A stretch of 22,130 bases of DNA from an uncultured Verrucomicrobiota bacterium (GTDB taxonomy: Bacteria > Verrucomicrobiota > Kiritimatiellia > RFP12 > UBA1067): positions 1-22,130 of the forward strand of contig CAMPAA010000020.1 in the NCBI GenBank assembly GCA_946631345.1, written 5' to 3'. Positions 6,433-12,956 of the stretch are shown here, in pieces. Both the position numbers and the translations under genes were made by a program. A model generated the notes under the pieces. That model had not been told where the DNA came from. It worked only from the letters and a program-made list of their open reading frames with translations, and did no database searches. How positions within the stretch are numbered: the stretch's first letter is position 1; every line of letters begins with the position of its first letter.

Positions 6433-8406
6433 ATGAAAAGACTTGCTATACTGGCGGCGGCCGCCGCACTCACTGCAATGGCGGAACCTGCGGCGGACTA
6501 TGCGTCGCGCGACATCTTTACCGAAGGCGAGTTCTTCGTGGGGTGCAACTACTGGGCGAAGAACGCCGGCATGTACATGTGGAGCCAGTGGCGGCCCGAC
6601 ATCGTGGAGAAGGAGCTGGAGGCGCTTGCGCGCCACGGCACGCGCGTTATGCGCGTGTTCCCGCTGTGGAGCGATTTCCAGCCGCTCACCGGCGACTGCA
6701 GGGCGGGAGGCAGCTACCGTAGCTACCGCTTCCGCGACAACCAGCCGCTTCCGAACGAGGCGGGGGTGGACGAGGAGATGATGCGGCGCTTCAGGGCGTT
6801 CTGCGACATGGCGCAGAAGAACGACATCAAGCTCATCGTGGGCATCGTCACGGGCTGGATGTCTGGGCGGCAGTTCGTGCCGCCGGTCTTCGAGGAGCGC
6901 AACGTGCTCTCCGATCCGGAGGCGATCATGTGGCAGACGCGCTTCGTCAAGCATTTCGTGCGGGAGATGAAGGACCATCCCGCGATCGCGGCGTGGGACT
7001 ACGGCAACGAGTGCAACTGCATGGGCGCGCGCGGCACGGCGATGTTCTACAACTGGATGGACCACATAGCGATGGCCATCCGCACCTGCGACGCCTCGCG
7101 CCCCATCGTCTCGGGCATGCACGGCCTTTCGACGAAGGAGGACGCCAACGCCCCCATCCGCCTCAACGGCGAGATCTCCGACATCCTCTGCACGCATCCC
7201 TACCAGTTCTACGTGCCGGGATGCGGCAAGGAGGCGTTCAACACGATGCGTACCGAGCTTCACCCGACCGCCGAATCGCTCCTATACCGCGACCTCGGCG
7301 GCAAGCCGTGCTTTGTGGAGGAGATAGGCAATCTTGGCACAAGCTGCGTATCCGACGAACGCACGGCGGCGGGAATGCGCTGCACGATGTTCAGCGCCTG
7401 GGCCAACGACCTGAAGGGCTGCCTGTGGTGGTGCAACTCCGACCAGGAGGTGCTGGACTTCCCTCCCTATACGCTTACTCCCAACGAGCGCGAGCTGGGC
7501 ATGTTGCGGCAGGATCTCTCGCCCAAGCCGATCATGCTTGAGATGGCGGCGTTCCAGAAGTTCAGGGCCTCACTCCCGTTCCGCAAGCTGCCGCCCGCCA
7601 AGACGGACGCCGTCATCGTGGTGCCGGAGAAGGACGGCGGCTGGATCCCCGGTTTCGGGGCCTACCTCCTGGCGCGCCAGGCCGGGTTCAACCCGCGCTT
7701 CGCCGGTGCCGAGAAAGAGCTTCCTGATAGCGACCTCTACATCGTATGCTCGTCTGAACGCGACGAGAGCTACACTTATCCCGCGCAGAGGCGCTTCTTC
7801 GACAAGGCCAAGGCCGGCGCGACCGTGCTGGTGCTGTACGCCGGCGATTCGCGCTTCTCACTCCTGCGCGAGCAGGCGGGAGTGAAGGTGGACTTCTGCT
7901 GCCTGTCGCCCTGCGAGCGCACCTTCACGCTGGCGACGCATCCAGACCGTCCGATCTACTCGTGGGACAAGGCGACATGCCGCCTTCTGGCCGCCGAAGC
8001 CGAGGTGCTGGGCAAGACAGCGGCCGGCGAACCGGTGTTCACCTCGTTCGCGTACGGCAAGGGGGCGGTTCTCCTGTGCAACGCGCCGATTGACCGCCAG
8101 ACCATCGGCCGGGCGGACGCCCTCACCGGTAAATGGGTGCAGCCGTACTATCTTGTGTTCCGCGAGGCGGCGAAGCGTGCAGGGCTGAAACATGTGGTAG
8201 AGAAGGGCGATTGCCCGTGGGTTGGCATCACCGAACATCCGACTAAGGACGGCTCCACGATCGTAATGGCCATAAACTTCGAGCCGCGCGCCATCCAGTG
8301 CCCGGTGGCCGTGAACGGCAAGGTGGGCCGCGTGTGGCGTGGCGAAGTGAAGGACGGCACGATACCGTTAGCCGCCAACGAGGTCGCGCTCTTCGAGGTC
8401 AAGTGA
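6433..8406 (+). CDS. Secreted GH-A clan glycosidase with GH42-like multidomain layout
   Basis: A 657-residue protein with a short signal peptide (MKRLAILAAAAALTAMA, cleavage near 17). The TIM barrel spans about 30-375 with acid/base Glu193 in YGNECN and nucleophile Glu297 in CFVEEIGNLG, as in endo-beta-mannosidase/GH5-type enzymes. A Rossmann-like domain (about 395-480, VIVVPEKDGG, LYIVCSSE, GATVLVLYAG) recalls the trimerisation, glutamine-amidotransferase-like domain of GH42 beta-galactosidases. A small C-terminal beta domain (about 580-657) ends the chain, also as in GH42. The substrate is unknown; a beta-mannoside or beta-galactoside is plausible. It starts 60 bases after the other glycosidase but has its own promoter. 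The start ATG 6433 has only a modest upstream GGA. The family level is secure at clan GH-A, less so at family number. Confidence 0.8.
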   Translation: MKRLAILAAAAALTAMAEPAADYASRDIFTEGEFFVGCNYWAKNAGMYMWSQWRPDIVEKELEALARHGTRVMRVFPLWSDFQPLTGDCRAGGSYRSYRFRDNQPLPNEAGVDEEMMRRFRAFCDMAQKNDIKLIVGIVTGWMSGRQFVPPVFEERNVLSDPEAIMWQTRFVKHFVREMKDHPAIAAWDYGNECNCMGARGTAMFYNWMDHIAMAIRTCDASRPIVSGMHGLSTKEDANAPIRLNGEISDILCTHPYQFYVPGCGKEAFNTMRTELHPTAESLLYRDLGGKPCFVEEIGNLGTSCVSDERTAAGMRCTMFSAWANDLKGCLWWCNSDQEVLDFPPYTLTPNERELGMLRQDLSPKPIMLEMAAFQKFRASLPFRKLPPAKTDAVIVVPEKDGGWIPGFGAYLLARQAGFNPRFAGAEKELPDSDLYIVCSSERDESYTYPAQRRFFDKAKAGATVLVLYAGDSRFSLLREQAGVKVDFCCLSPCERTFTLATHPDRPIYSWDKATCRLLAAEAEVLGKTAAGEPVFTSFAYGKGAVLLCNAPIDRQTIGRADALTGKWVQPYYLVFREAAKRAGLKHVVEKGDCPWVGITEHPTKDGSTIVMAINFEPRAIQCPVAVNGKVGRVWRGEVKDGTIPLAANEVALFEVK

Positions 8407-8433
8407 CGGACCGTCGCCATATGTGGGGAGACG

Positions 8434-8462
8434 CCTGCCTGCATGTATGACATGCTTGCAGG
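8434..8462. terminator. Inverted repeat after the second glycosidase
   Basis: CCTGCCTGCATGT pairs with ACATGCTTGCAGG around an ATG loop, giving 13 pairs with two central mismatches. It lies 27 bases beyond the glycosidase stop codon, so a transcription-ending or mRNA-protecting role is plausible. No T-tract follows. Confidence 0.4.
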
Positions 8463-8603
8463 AGAGATAGTCATGACGCGCTAATGGATTCTCAAATCCG
8501 CAGAGGAACGGCAGGCAATACAGCGGAACGCATATGGGAAATGGTAGAATTGCCCCAAGGTGAATTGTCATAATCCGCCGGATTCGCGTCCAGATGGCGC
8601 TTA

Positions 8604-8612
8604 TGGTATAAT
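8604..8612 (+). promoter_or_regulatory. Extended -10 promoter TGGTATAAT, leaderless configuration
   Basis: An exact TGGTATAAT (TATGGTATAAT in full) ends eight bases before the ATG at 8621. A normal start site 6-8 bases beyond the -10 would fall at or next to the ATG, so the transcript should be leaderless or nearly so. A weaker sister, TGGTAGAAT, lies upstream at 8542-8550. The rest of the 214-base gap (8407-8620) holds only the hairpin at 8434. Confidence 0.75.
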
Positions 8613-8620
8613 GCGCGGCG

Positions 8621-9904
8621 ATGGAGGATAACGCATATCATCCGCTGGAGAAGGGAGTGGCGGCGTCGGAGACGTCGTTCACGGTGAACCTTTCCGCGCT
8701 GGTGCTTTCTGTCTGCGTGCTTGGCGTGTGCCTGTCGATGGGGATGAGGGATCTCACGCGCCTTTTCGCGGTGCTTGCCGTTTCTCTGGTGGCTTTTACG
8801 GTGTGTCTGGAGCGTCTGCTCTACCCCGAGACATGCGCGCTATGCCGCCTGCGCGTCCGCCGCCCGCTGAGCCTGCGGCGCGTGCTCTGCCGCGAGGTTG
8901 CGCTGGTGGCGGCGTTCGCCGTGATCGGCTTCGTGTACTGGCTTCTGCCGCTCTTTGCGTTCAAGGACTTCACGCAGCACTACTTCCCGTTCCTGCGCAC
9001 TGCAGTGCCGTGGATCCTTGCGCTTAGCGTGCCGTACTTCTGCCTTGCGGACAGGCTCGATCCCGAGGAGGAGGATGTCCACTGCCGGATCGGGCGCGCA
9101 ATCCTCGAGCGGCGACGCACGGTCACGCGCTTCGAGCTGGCGAACTATGCGCGCAGCTGGGCCGTGAAGGCGTTCTGGCTGAGCCTTATGCAGCCTGCGA
9201 TGGCCGAGAAGCTGCAATGGCTGGCGGCAGGCGACTGGCGCAAGCTTGCCGGTCAGCCGCTCGAGATGTACGTGGCGGCGACAACCGCCTGCTTCTTCAT
9301 CGACCTGTGCTACGCGTCGGTTGGCTACATCACCAACCTGAAGCTGCTGAACACCCATACGCGCACGGCGGAGCCGACTCTGCTGGGCTGGGTCGTCACG
9401 CTTGCGTGCTACTGGCCGTTCTGGGCGGTGCTCTTTTATCCGTATTTCCTCAAGTACGACTCTGCGCACCGCTGGCTGAAATGCTGCCAGGCCGGTGATG
9501 TGGCGTGGTATGTGTGGGCGGGCGCGATCATACTGCTGGAGCTTCTATACGCGCTGGCTACGGTGTCCGGCGGCATACGCTTCTCCAACCTCACGTATCG
9601 CGGCCTCTGGAACACTGGGCCGTACCGCTGGACGAAGCACCCCGCGTATGTTTTCAAGAACCTGAGCTGGTGGCTGATATCGGTGCCGTTCCTCGCCGGC
9701 ACATGGGAAAGCGCCCTGAAGGGCAGCCTGCTGCTGCTTGGCCTGAACGCGGTGTACTACCTGCGCGCACGCACGGAGGAGCGCCATCTTTCACGCTATC
9801 CGGAATATGTTGCGTACGCGCTCGCGATGAACGAGCGCAGCATCTTCAGGTGGGCCGCGCGGGCGCTGCCGTTCCTCAAGTACCGCGCTCCGGGGAATGC
9901 GTAA
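8621..9904 (+). CDS. Polytopic membrane protein with isoprenylcysteine methyltransferase (ICMT/PEMT)-like C-terminus
   Basis: The 427-residue protein has hydrophobic helices from about residue 18 onward (first two near 18-38 and 42-62, then near 92-112, 123-140 and several more) and a cytosolic Arg/Glu-rich stretch between them. The C-terminal 100 residues carry the ICMT/PEMT-like pattern: NTGPYRWTKHPAYVFKNLSW, a hydrophobic helix, then an RARTEERHLSRYPEYVAYA-type acidic/aromatic motif. In ICMT and PEMT these parts bind S-adenosylmethionine. The methyl acceptor is unknown; a lipid or small hydrophobic molecule is the natural guess. The ATG at 8621 is the only in-frame one near the promoter and has no ribosome-binding site, fitting a leaderless message. 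It ends 140 bases before fabD. Confidence 0.72.
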   Translation: MEDNAYHPLEKGVAASETSFTVNLSALVLSVCVLGVCLSMGMRDLTRLFAVLAVSLVAFTVCLERLLYPETCALCRLRVRRPLSLRRVLCREVALVAAFAVIGFVYWLLPLFAFKDFTQHYFPFLRTAVPWILALSVPYFCLADRLDPEEEDVHCRIGRAILERRRTVTRFELANYARSWAVKAFWLSLMQPAMAEKLQWLAAGDWRKLAGQPLEMYVAATTACFFIDLCYASVGYITNLKLLNTHTRTAEPTLLGWVVTLACYWPFWAVLFYPYFLKYDSAHRWLKCCQAGDVAWYVWAGAIILLELLYALATVSGGIRFSNLTYRGLWNTGPYRWTKHPAYVFKNLSWWLISVPFLAGTWESALKGSLLLLGLNAVYYLRARTEERHLSRYPEYVAYALAMNERSIFRWAARALPFLKYRAPGNA

Positions 9905-9926
9905 ATCCTGCCGGCACTTGCGCATA

Positions 9927-9935
9927 TGGTATAAT
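9927..9935 (+). promoter_or_regulatory. Extended -10 promoter TGGTATAAT (upstream of two tandem)
   Basis: An exact TGGTATAAT inside TATGGTATAATATA lies 23 bases after the methyltransferase-like gene. An ATG follows six bases after the -10, opening the 20-codon frame at 9942. A second identical motif follows 70 bases later at 9997, so fabD has tandem promoters. Confidence 0.7.
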
Positions 9936-9941
9936 ATACGC

Positions 9942-10004
9942 ATGAAAGAAGATTGCAGAAGCTGGTCGGATGCCCCGCGCGCGTCGCGCACCGATGTGGT
10001 ATAA
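9942..10004 (+). CDS. Possible leaderless 20-codon leader ORF between tandem promoters
   Basis: The ATG lies six bases after a perfect extended -10, and the frame runs 20 codons (MKEDCRSWSDAPRASRTDVV). It ends at a TAA that is embedded in the next TGGTATAAT (9997-10005). There is no ribosome-binding site. It could be a regulatory leader peptide for fabD, the start of a small RNA, or chance. The peptide resembles nothing I recognise, so existence of the product is unproven. Confidence 0.25.
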   Translation: MKEDCRSWSDAPRASRTDVV

Positions 10005-10005
10005 T
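9997..10005 (+). promoter_or_regulatory. Extended -10 promoter TGGTATAAT of the fabD operon
   Basis: An exact TGGTATAAT ends 38 bases before the fabD ATG at 10044, predicting a leader of about 30 bases with an AAGAAGGGA ribosome-binding site. It appears to be the last consensus promoter before 16991, so it probably serves the whole run to the sigma-factor gene. Confidence 0.8.
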
Positions 10006-10043
10006 GCGCTTCAAACGTAAACAAAAAAGAAGGGATTAATGAA

Positions 10044-10970
10044 ATGTCTGATTGCTGTATTTTTGCGGGCCAAGGCGCCCAGGTTCCGGGCATGGGCAAG
10101 GATTTCGCGGAGGGGGACGCTGCGCTCATGGCGCTGTTCGACAAGGCGAACGCAGTGCTGGGGTTCGACCTGAAGAAAACCTGTTTCGAGGGCCCGGCCG
10201 AGGAACTCACCAAATCGAACATCTGCCAGCCGGCGATCTTCGTGACGAGCTACGCGGCGTATCTTGCGTTCCAGAAGCGGCGGCCTGCGCCGTTCGCCGC
10301 CGCCGCCGGACTGTCACTCGGCGAATGGGGCGCGCTCTGCGCCGCCGGCGTGCTGGACTTCGACGCGACCCTCACGGTTCTTGAGGCGCGCGGCCGGTTC
10401 ATGCAGGAGGCCTGCGAAGCCGAGCCGTCCGGCATGATCGCGATCGTCGGCGCATCGCCGTCGCAGCTTGAGGAGCTTTGCGCCAGGACCGGCTGCACCG
10501 TGGCCAACGTGAACTCCGCCGCGCAGCAGGTTCTGTCGGGATCGAAGGACGCGGTCGCCGCCGCCGCTACGGCCGCGAAGGAGCTTGGCATAAAGCGCGC
10601 GATCCCGCTCGCCACGGCCGGCGCGTTCCATTCGAGGTTCATGCAGCCGGCCCGCGAGAAGCTTGCGCCGGTGCTGGACGGAATCACATTCAGCGTACCG
10701 AAGATCCCCGTGCTGTCGAACGTGACAGGCAAGCCTCACCCGTCCGACCCGGCGGCGATCAGGGCGGCCATGCTCGAGCAGGTGACGGGCACCACCAACT
10801 GGGCGGCAGACGTGGAGGCGGCCAAGTCGCTCGGATGCACGCGCTTCGTGGAGTTCGGCCCCGGCAAGGTGCTTTCGGGGCTCGTCAAGAAGATCGATGC
10901 GTCCCTCACGGCGGTGAACGTATCCGATATCGCCTCGCTGGAATCCGCGCTCGCCGCCCTGCAGGGCTGA
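10044..10970 (+). CDS. fabD: Malonyl-CoA:ACP transacylase
   Basis: FabD transfers malonyl from CoA to acyl carrier protein for fatty acid synthesis in the cytosol. The 308-residue length matches the family. The N-terminal FAGQGAQVPGMG is typical. The nucleophile is Ser91 in GLSLGEW, a common variant of GHSxGE with Leu for His. Arg116 (EARGRFMQEA) binds the malonyl carboxylate, and the catalytic His196 lies in AGAFHSRFM. The start ATG 10044 has AAGGGA eight bases upstream; the nearby ATG at 10039 is out of frame. No other fab genes or acpP are adjacent. Instead the gene heads a run of glycosyltransferase, protease and signalling genes. The identification is secure. Confidence 0.96.
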   Translation: MSDCCIFAGQGAQVPGMGKDFAEGDAALMALFDKANAVLGFDLKKTCFEGPAEELTKSNICQPAIFVTSYAAYLAFQKRRPAPFAAAAGLSLGEWGALCAAGVLDFDATLTVLEARGRFMQEACEAEPSGMIAIVGASPSQLEELCARTGCTVANVNSAAQQVLSGSKDAVAAAATAAKELGIKRAIPLATAGAFHSRFMQPAREKLAPVLDGITFSVPKIPVLSNVTGKPHPSDPAAIRAAMLEQVTGTTNWAADVEAAKSLGCTRFVEFGPGKVLSGLVKKIDASLTAVNVSDIASLESALAALQG

Positions 10971-11002
10971 ACCAACGGCGGCACGACACACGCTGCGGCA
11001 AA

Positions 11003-11128
11003 ATGAAACTGCGTATACTCTTCGACGCCACGATTCTTGCGGAAGGGCTGCACAAGGCCTCGAACCGCAGCGGGATATTCTGGGCTTCTCTCTGCATCTT
11101 CCGCGCCGAGGTCGCGGCACGCACATGA
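11003..11128 (+). pseudogene. Truncated N-terminus of a family-4-type glycosyltransferase
   Basis: A 41-codon frame starts 32 bases after fabD and stops at a TGA that overlaps the next gene's ATG (ATGA at 11125). The peptide opens with LRILFDATILAEGLHK and continues with SNRSGIFWASLCIFRAE. I recognise this as the characteristic N-terminus of certain GT4-type glycosyltransferases, where an ILFDAT strand is followed by an NRSGIF(F/W) segment. The remaining roughly 300 residues are absent. It is most simply a remnant left by a deletion that joined two neighbouring glycosyltransferase genes. It may still be translated and couple ribosomes to the next gene. No strong ribosome-binding site precedes it. 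Confidence 0.55.
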
Positions 11129-12165
11129 GGACCGCGCTGCTGCATTACTGGCTGACGAACCTGCGCGGCGGCGAAAAGGTGCTTGCGGCGCTGGCGGCGA
11201 TGTTTCCGGAGGCGGACATCTTCACGCACGCATACATGCCGGGGATGTTCGGCGAAAGTTCCGTCGCGCACCTGTGGGGGCACCGCGTAGGCGAAACCTT
11301 CATTGCGCGCCTGCCGTTCGGCCGCCGCCATCCGCAGGCCTACCTTCCGCTGCTCCCTGCCGCGGCGCGTTCACTTCGGCTCGATGGGTACGAACTGATC
11401 GTCTCCAGCGAGTCGGGCCCGATAAAAGGCATCCGCAAGCCGAAGGGTGCGCGGCACGTATGCTACTGCCACACTCCCATGCGCTATCTGTGGGACATGC
11501 ACGACGACTACTACCGTTCGGCCGGGCTTGGCGGCAGGCTGGCTATGAAGCTCTTCACCGGTCGCCTGCGCCGCGAGGACCTGAAAAGCGCCGAAGCCGT
11601 GGACATGTTCGTCGCCAATTCGTCGTTCGTCGCCGAACGCATACGCCGCGTATATGGCCGCGAGTCCACGGTTGTATATCCTCCGGTGGACGTCGGCTTT
11701 TTTGGCGCCGCTGAGCGCACCGATGGCGGATACTACCTTTTTGTAGGCGCTCCGGTCGGTTACAAGCGGCGCGATCTCGCGGAGGAGGCGTGCCGCAGGA
11801 TGGGGCGGCGGCTTGTGTCCGCCGGCGGCGGGAGCGTGGACGATGAGGAGCTGAGGCGGCTCTACGCAGGGGCCCGCGCGCTCATCTTTCCGGGCGTTGA
11901 GGATTTCGGCATCGTGCCCGTGGAGGCGCAGGCCGCAGGAACGCCGGTTATAGCGTTTGGGAAGGGCGGTGCGCTGGAGACGGTCAAGGATGGCGAGACG
12001 GGCCTGTTCTTTGGCGAGCAGACCGTCGAGTCGCTGTGCGGTGCGATCGAGGCGTTTGAGGGCAGGCCGTGGAGCCCTGCTCTCTGCCGCGCAAACGCAG
12101 GCAGGTTTGACGTGAAAAGGTTTTCCGCCGAAATGGCGGCGGTATTGAAGGGAGCGTGTGCATGA
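11125..12165 (+). CDS. GT4 family glycosyltransferase (WbaZ-like)
   Basis: A 346-residue cytosolic or membrane-associated enzyme of the GT-B fold that should add a sugar, perhaps mannose, during surface polysaccharide or LPS assembly. The N-terminal HYWLTNLRGGEKVLAAL and DIFTHAY segments, the CYCHTPMRYLW motif and the C-terminal donor-site pattern FPGVEDFGIVPVEAQAAGTP (E-x7-E) are diagnostic of this GT4 branch. The length is slightly short of the usual 360-390. The ATG overlaps the stop of the 41-codon remnant (ATGA), with GAGG 13 bases upstream. The 3' end overlaps the HEAT-protein start in the same way. Family is secure; sugar and acceptor are inferred only in outline. Confidence 0.9.
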   Translation: MRTALLHYWLTNLRGGEKVLAALAAMFPEADIFTHAYMPGMFGESSVAHLWGHRVGETFIARLPFGRRHPQAYLPLLPAAARSLRLDGYELIVSSESGPIKGIRKPKGARHVCYCHTPMRYLWDMHDDYYRSAGLGGRLAMKLFTGRLRREDLKSAEAVDMFVANSSFVAERIRRVYGRESTVVYPPVDVGFFGAAERTDGGYYLFVGAPVGYKRRDLAEEACRRMGRRLVSAGGGSVDDEELRRLYAGARALIFPGVEDFGIVPVEAQAAGTPVIAFGKGGALETVKDGETGLFFGEQTVESLCGAIEAFEGRPWSPALCRANAGRFDVKRFSAEMAAVLKGACA

Positions 12166-12956
12166 AAGCGAAGATTGCGTTTGTTCTGGCGGTAATGGCG
12201 ATAGCGGTAGCCGGGATAGTGTGGCTGTGCATTGCGAAGCCGTGGAGCCGCCCTGTCGGGCAGGGCGATGCTTCACAGCCTGAAGTGCAGCAGGTGGAGA
12301 AAAGGACGGCGAAGCGGGAAAAGCCGCCGAGGCGCTCTGCCGTGAAGAGAGGGAGTTCTGCGCAAAGCCGCGCTGCAGACGCAATGGCGGATGCGGATGA
12401 CGAGGACGACACCCGCACGCCGGAGGAGAAGAAACTCCAGGAAGCGATAGAGGATGCGCTCGACAAGGAGGACCTCGCGACCATCCGTTCGCTCGCCGCG
12501 CAGGCGCTGCCGGTCAGCAACGCCGAGGTGCGACAGGCAATGGTGGACGCTCTCGGATGGTTTGGCGTAAAGGCCCTTCCGGAGCTGACGCCGTTTCTTG
12601 CCGACCCAGACGAGGACGTGCGAGATTCGGCCATGAACGAATGGGCGATGGCCGTCTCGGAAATAGAGGATGACGCAGAGAAGCTCGGAATCGTCGAGCT
12701 CGCAATGAACGTGCTCAATGACGAAGACCCGCTGGAGGACATATCCAACGAATACATCGGCGTGGATGAGAAGCTCGCCGTCGAGTCCCTGCTCAGGGTC
12801 ATTGAGGCCGGCGGCTCCAGGAATGGCATAGAAAAGGCCAAGGAGACGTATGAGTTCGTGACCGGCGAGACGTTCACCGACCGCGCCGCTGCAGAGAAGT
12901 GGATCGCCGAGGAATACGAACCACCGGAAAAGGAACAGGCGGGAACGACGTTATGA
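12162..12956 (+). CDS. Membrane-anchored HEAT-repeat protein
   Basis: A 264-residue protein of no named family that I recognise. An N-terminal signal anchor (residues about 5-27, IAFVLAVMAIAVAGIVWLCI) is followed by a charged Lys/Arg then Asp/Glu-rich linker (about 36-90). An alpha-helical region (about 90-180) carries at least one HEAT-like repeat (VRQAMVDALGWFGVKALPEL and the following DEDVRDSAMNEWAMAV). Such repeats bind proteins, so an adaptor or inhibitor role on the outer face of the inner membrane is possible. I take ATG 12162, which overlaps the TGA of the glycosyltransferase (ATGA) and has AAGGGAG seven bases upstream, rather than GTG 12156. The stop overlaps the protease ATG, tying expression of the two together. 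Confidence 0.75.
   Translation: MKAKIAFVLAVMAIAVAGIVWLCIAKPWSRPVGQGDASQPEVQQVEKRTAKREKPPRRSAVKRGSSAQSRAADAMADADDEDDTRTPEEKKLQEAIEDALDKEDLATIRSLAAQALPVSNAEVRQAMVDALGWFGVKALPELTPFLADPDEDVRDSAMNEWAMAVSEIEDDAEKLGIVELAMNVLNDEDPLEDISNEYIGVDEKLAVESLLRVIEAGGSRNGIEKAKETYEFVTGETFTDRAAAEKWIAEEYEPPEKEQAGTTL

Noticed and set aside
5767..7263. A 498-codon minus-strand open frame across the two glycosidase genes
   Set aside because: It spans two real genes and their intergenic promoter, and the product has antisense-type composition.
12899..12952. N-terminal extension of the protease before ATG 12953
   Set aside because: The extra 18 residues would overlap the HEAT gene, bury the signal peptide and lack a ribosome-binding site.
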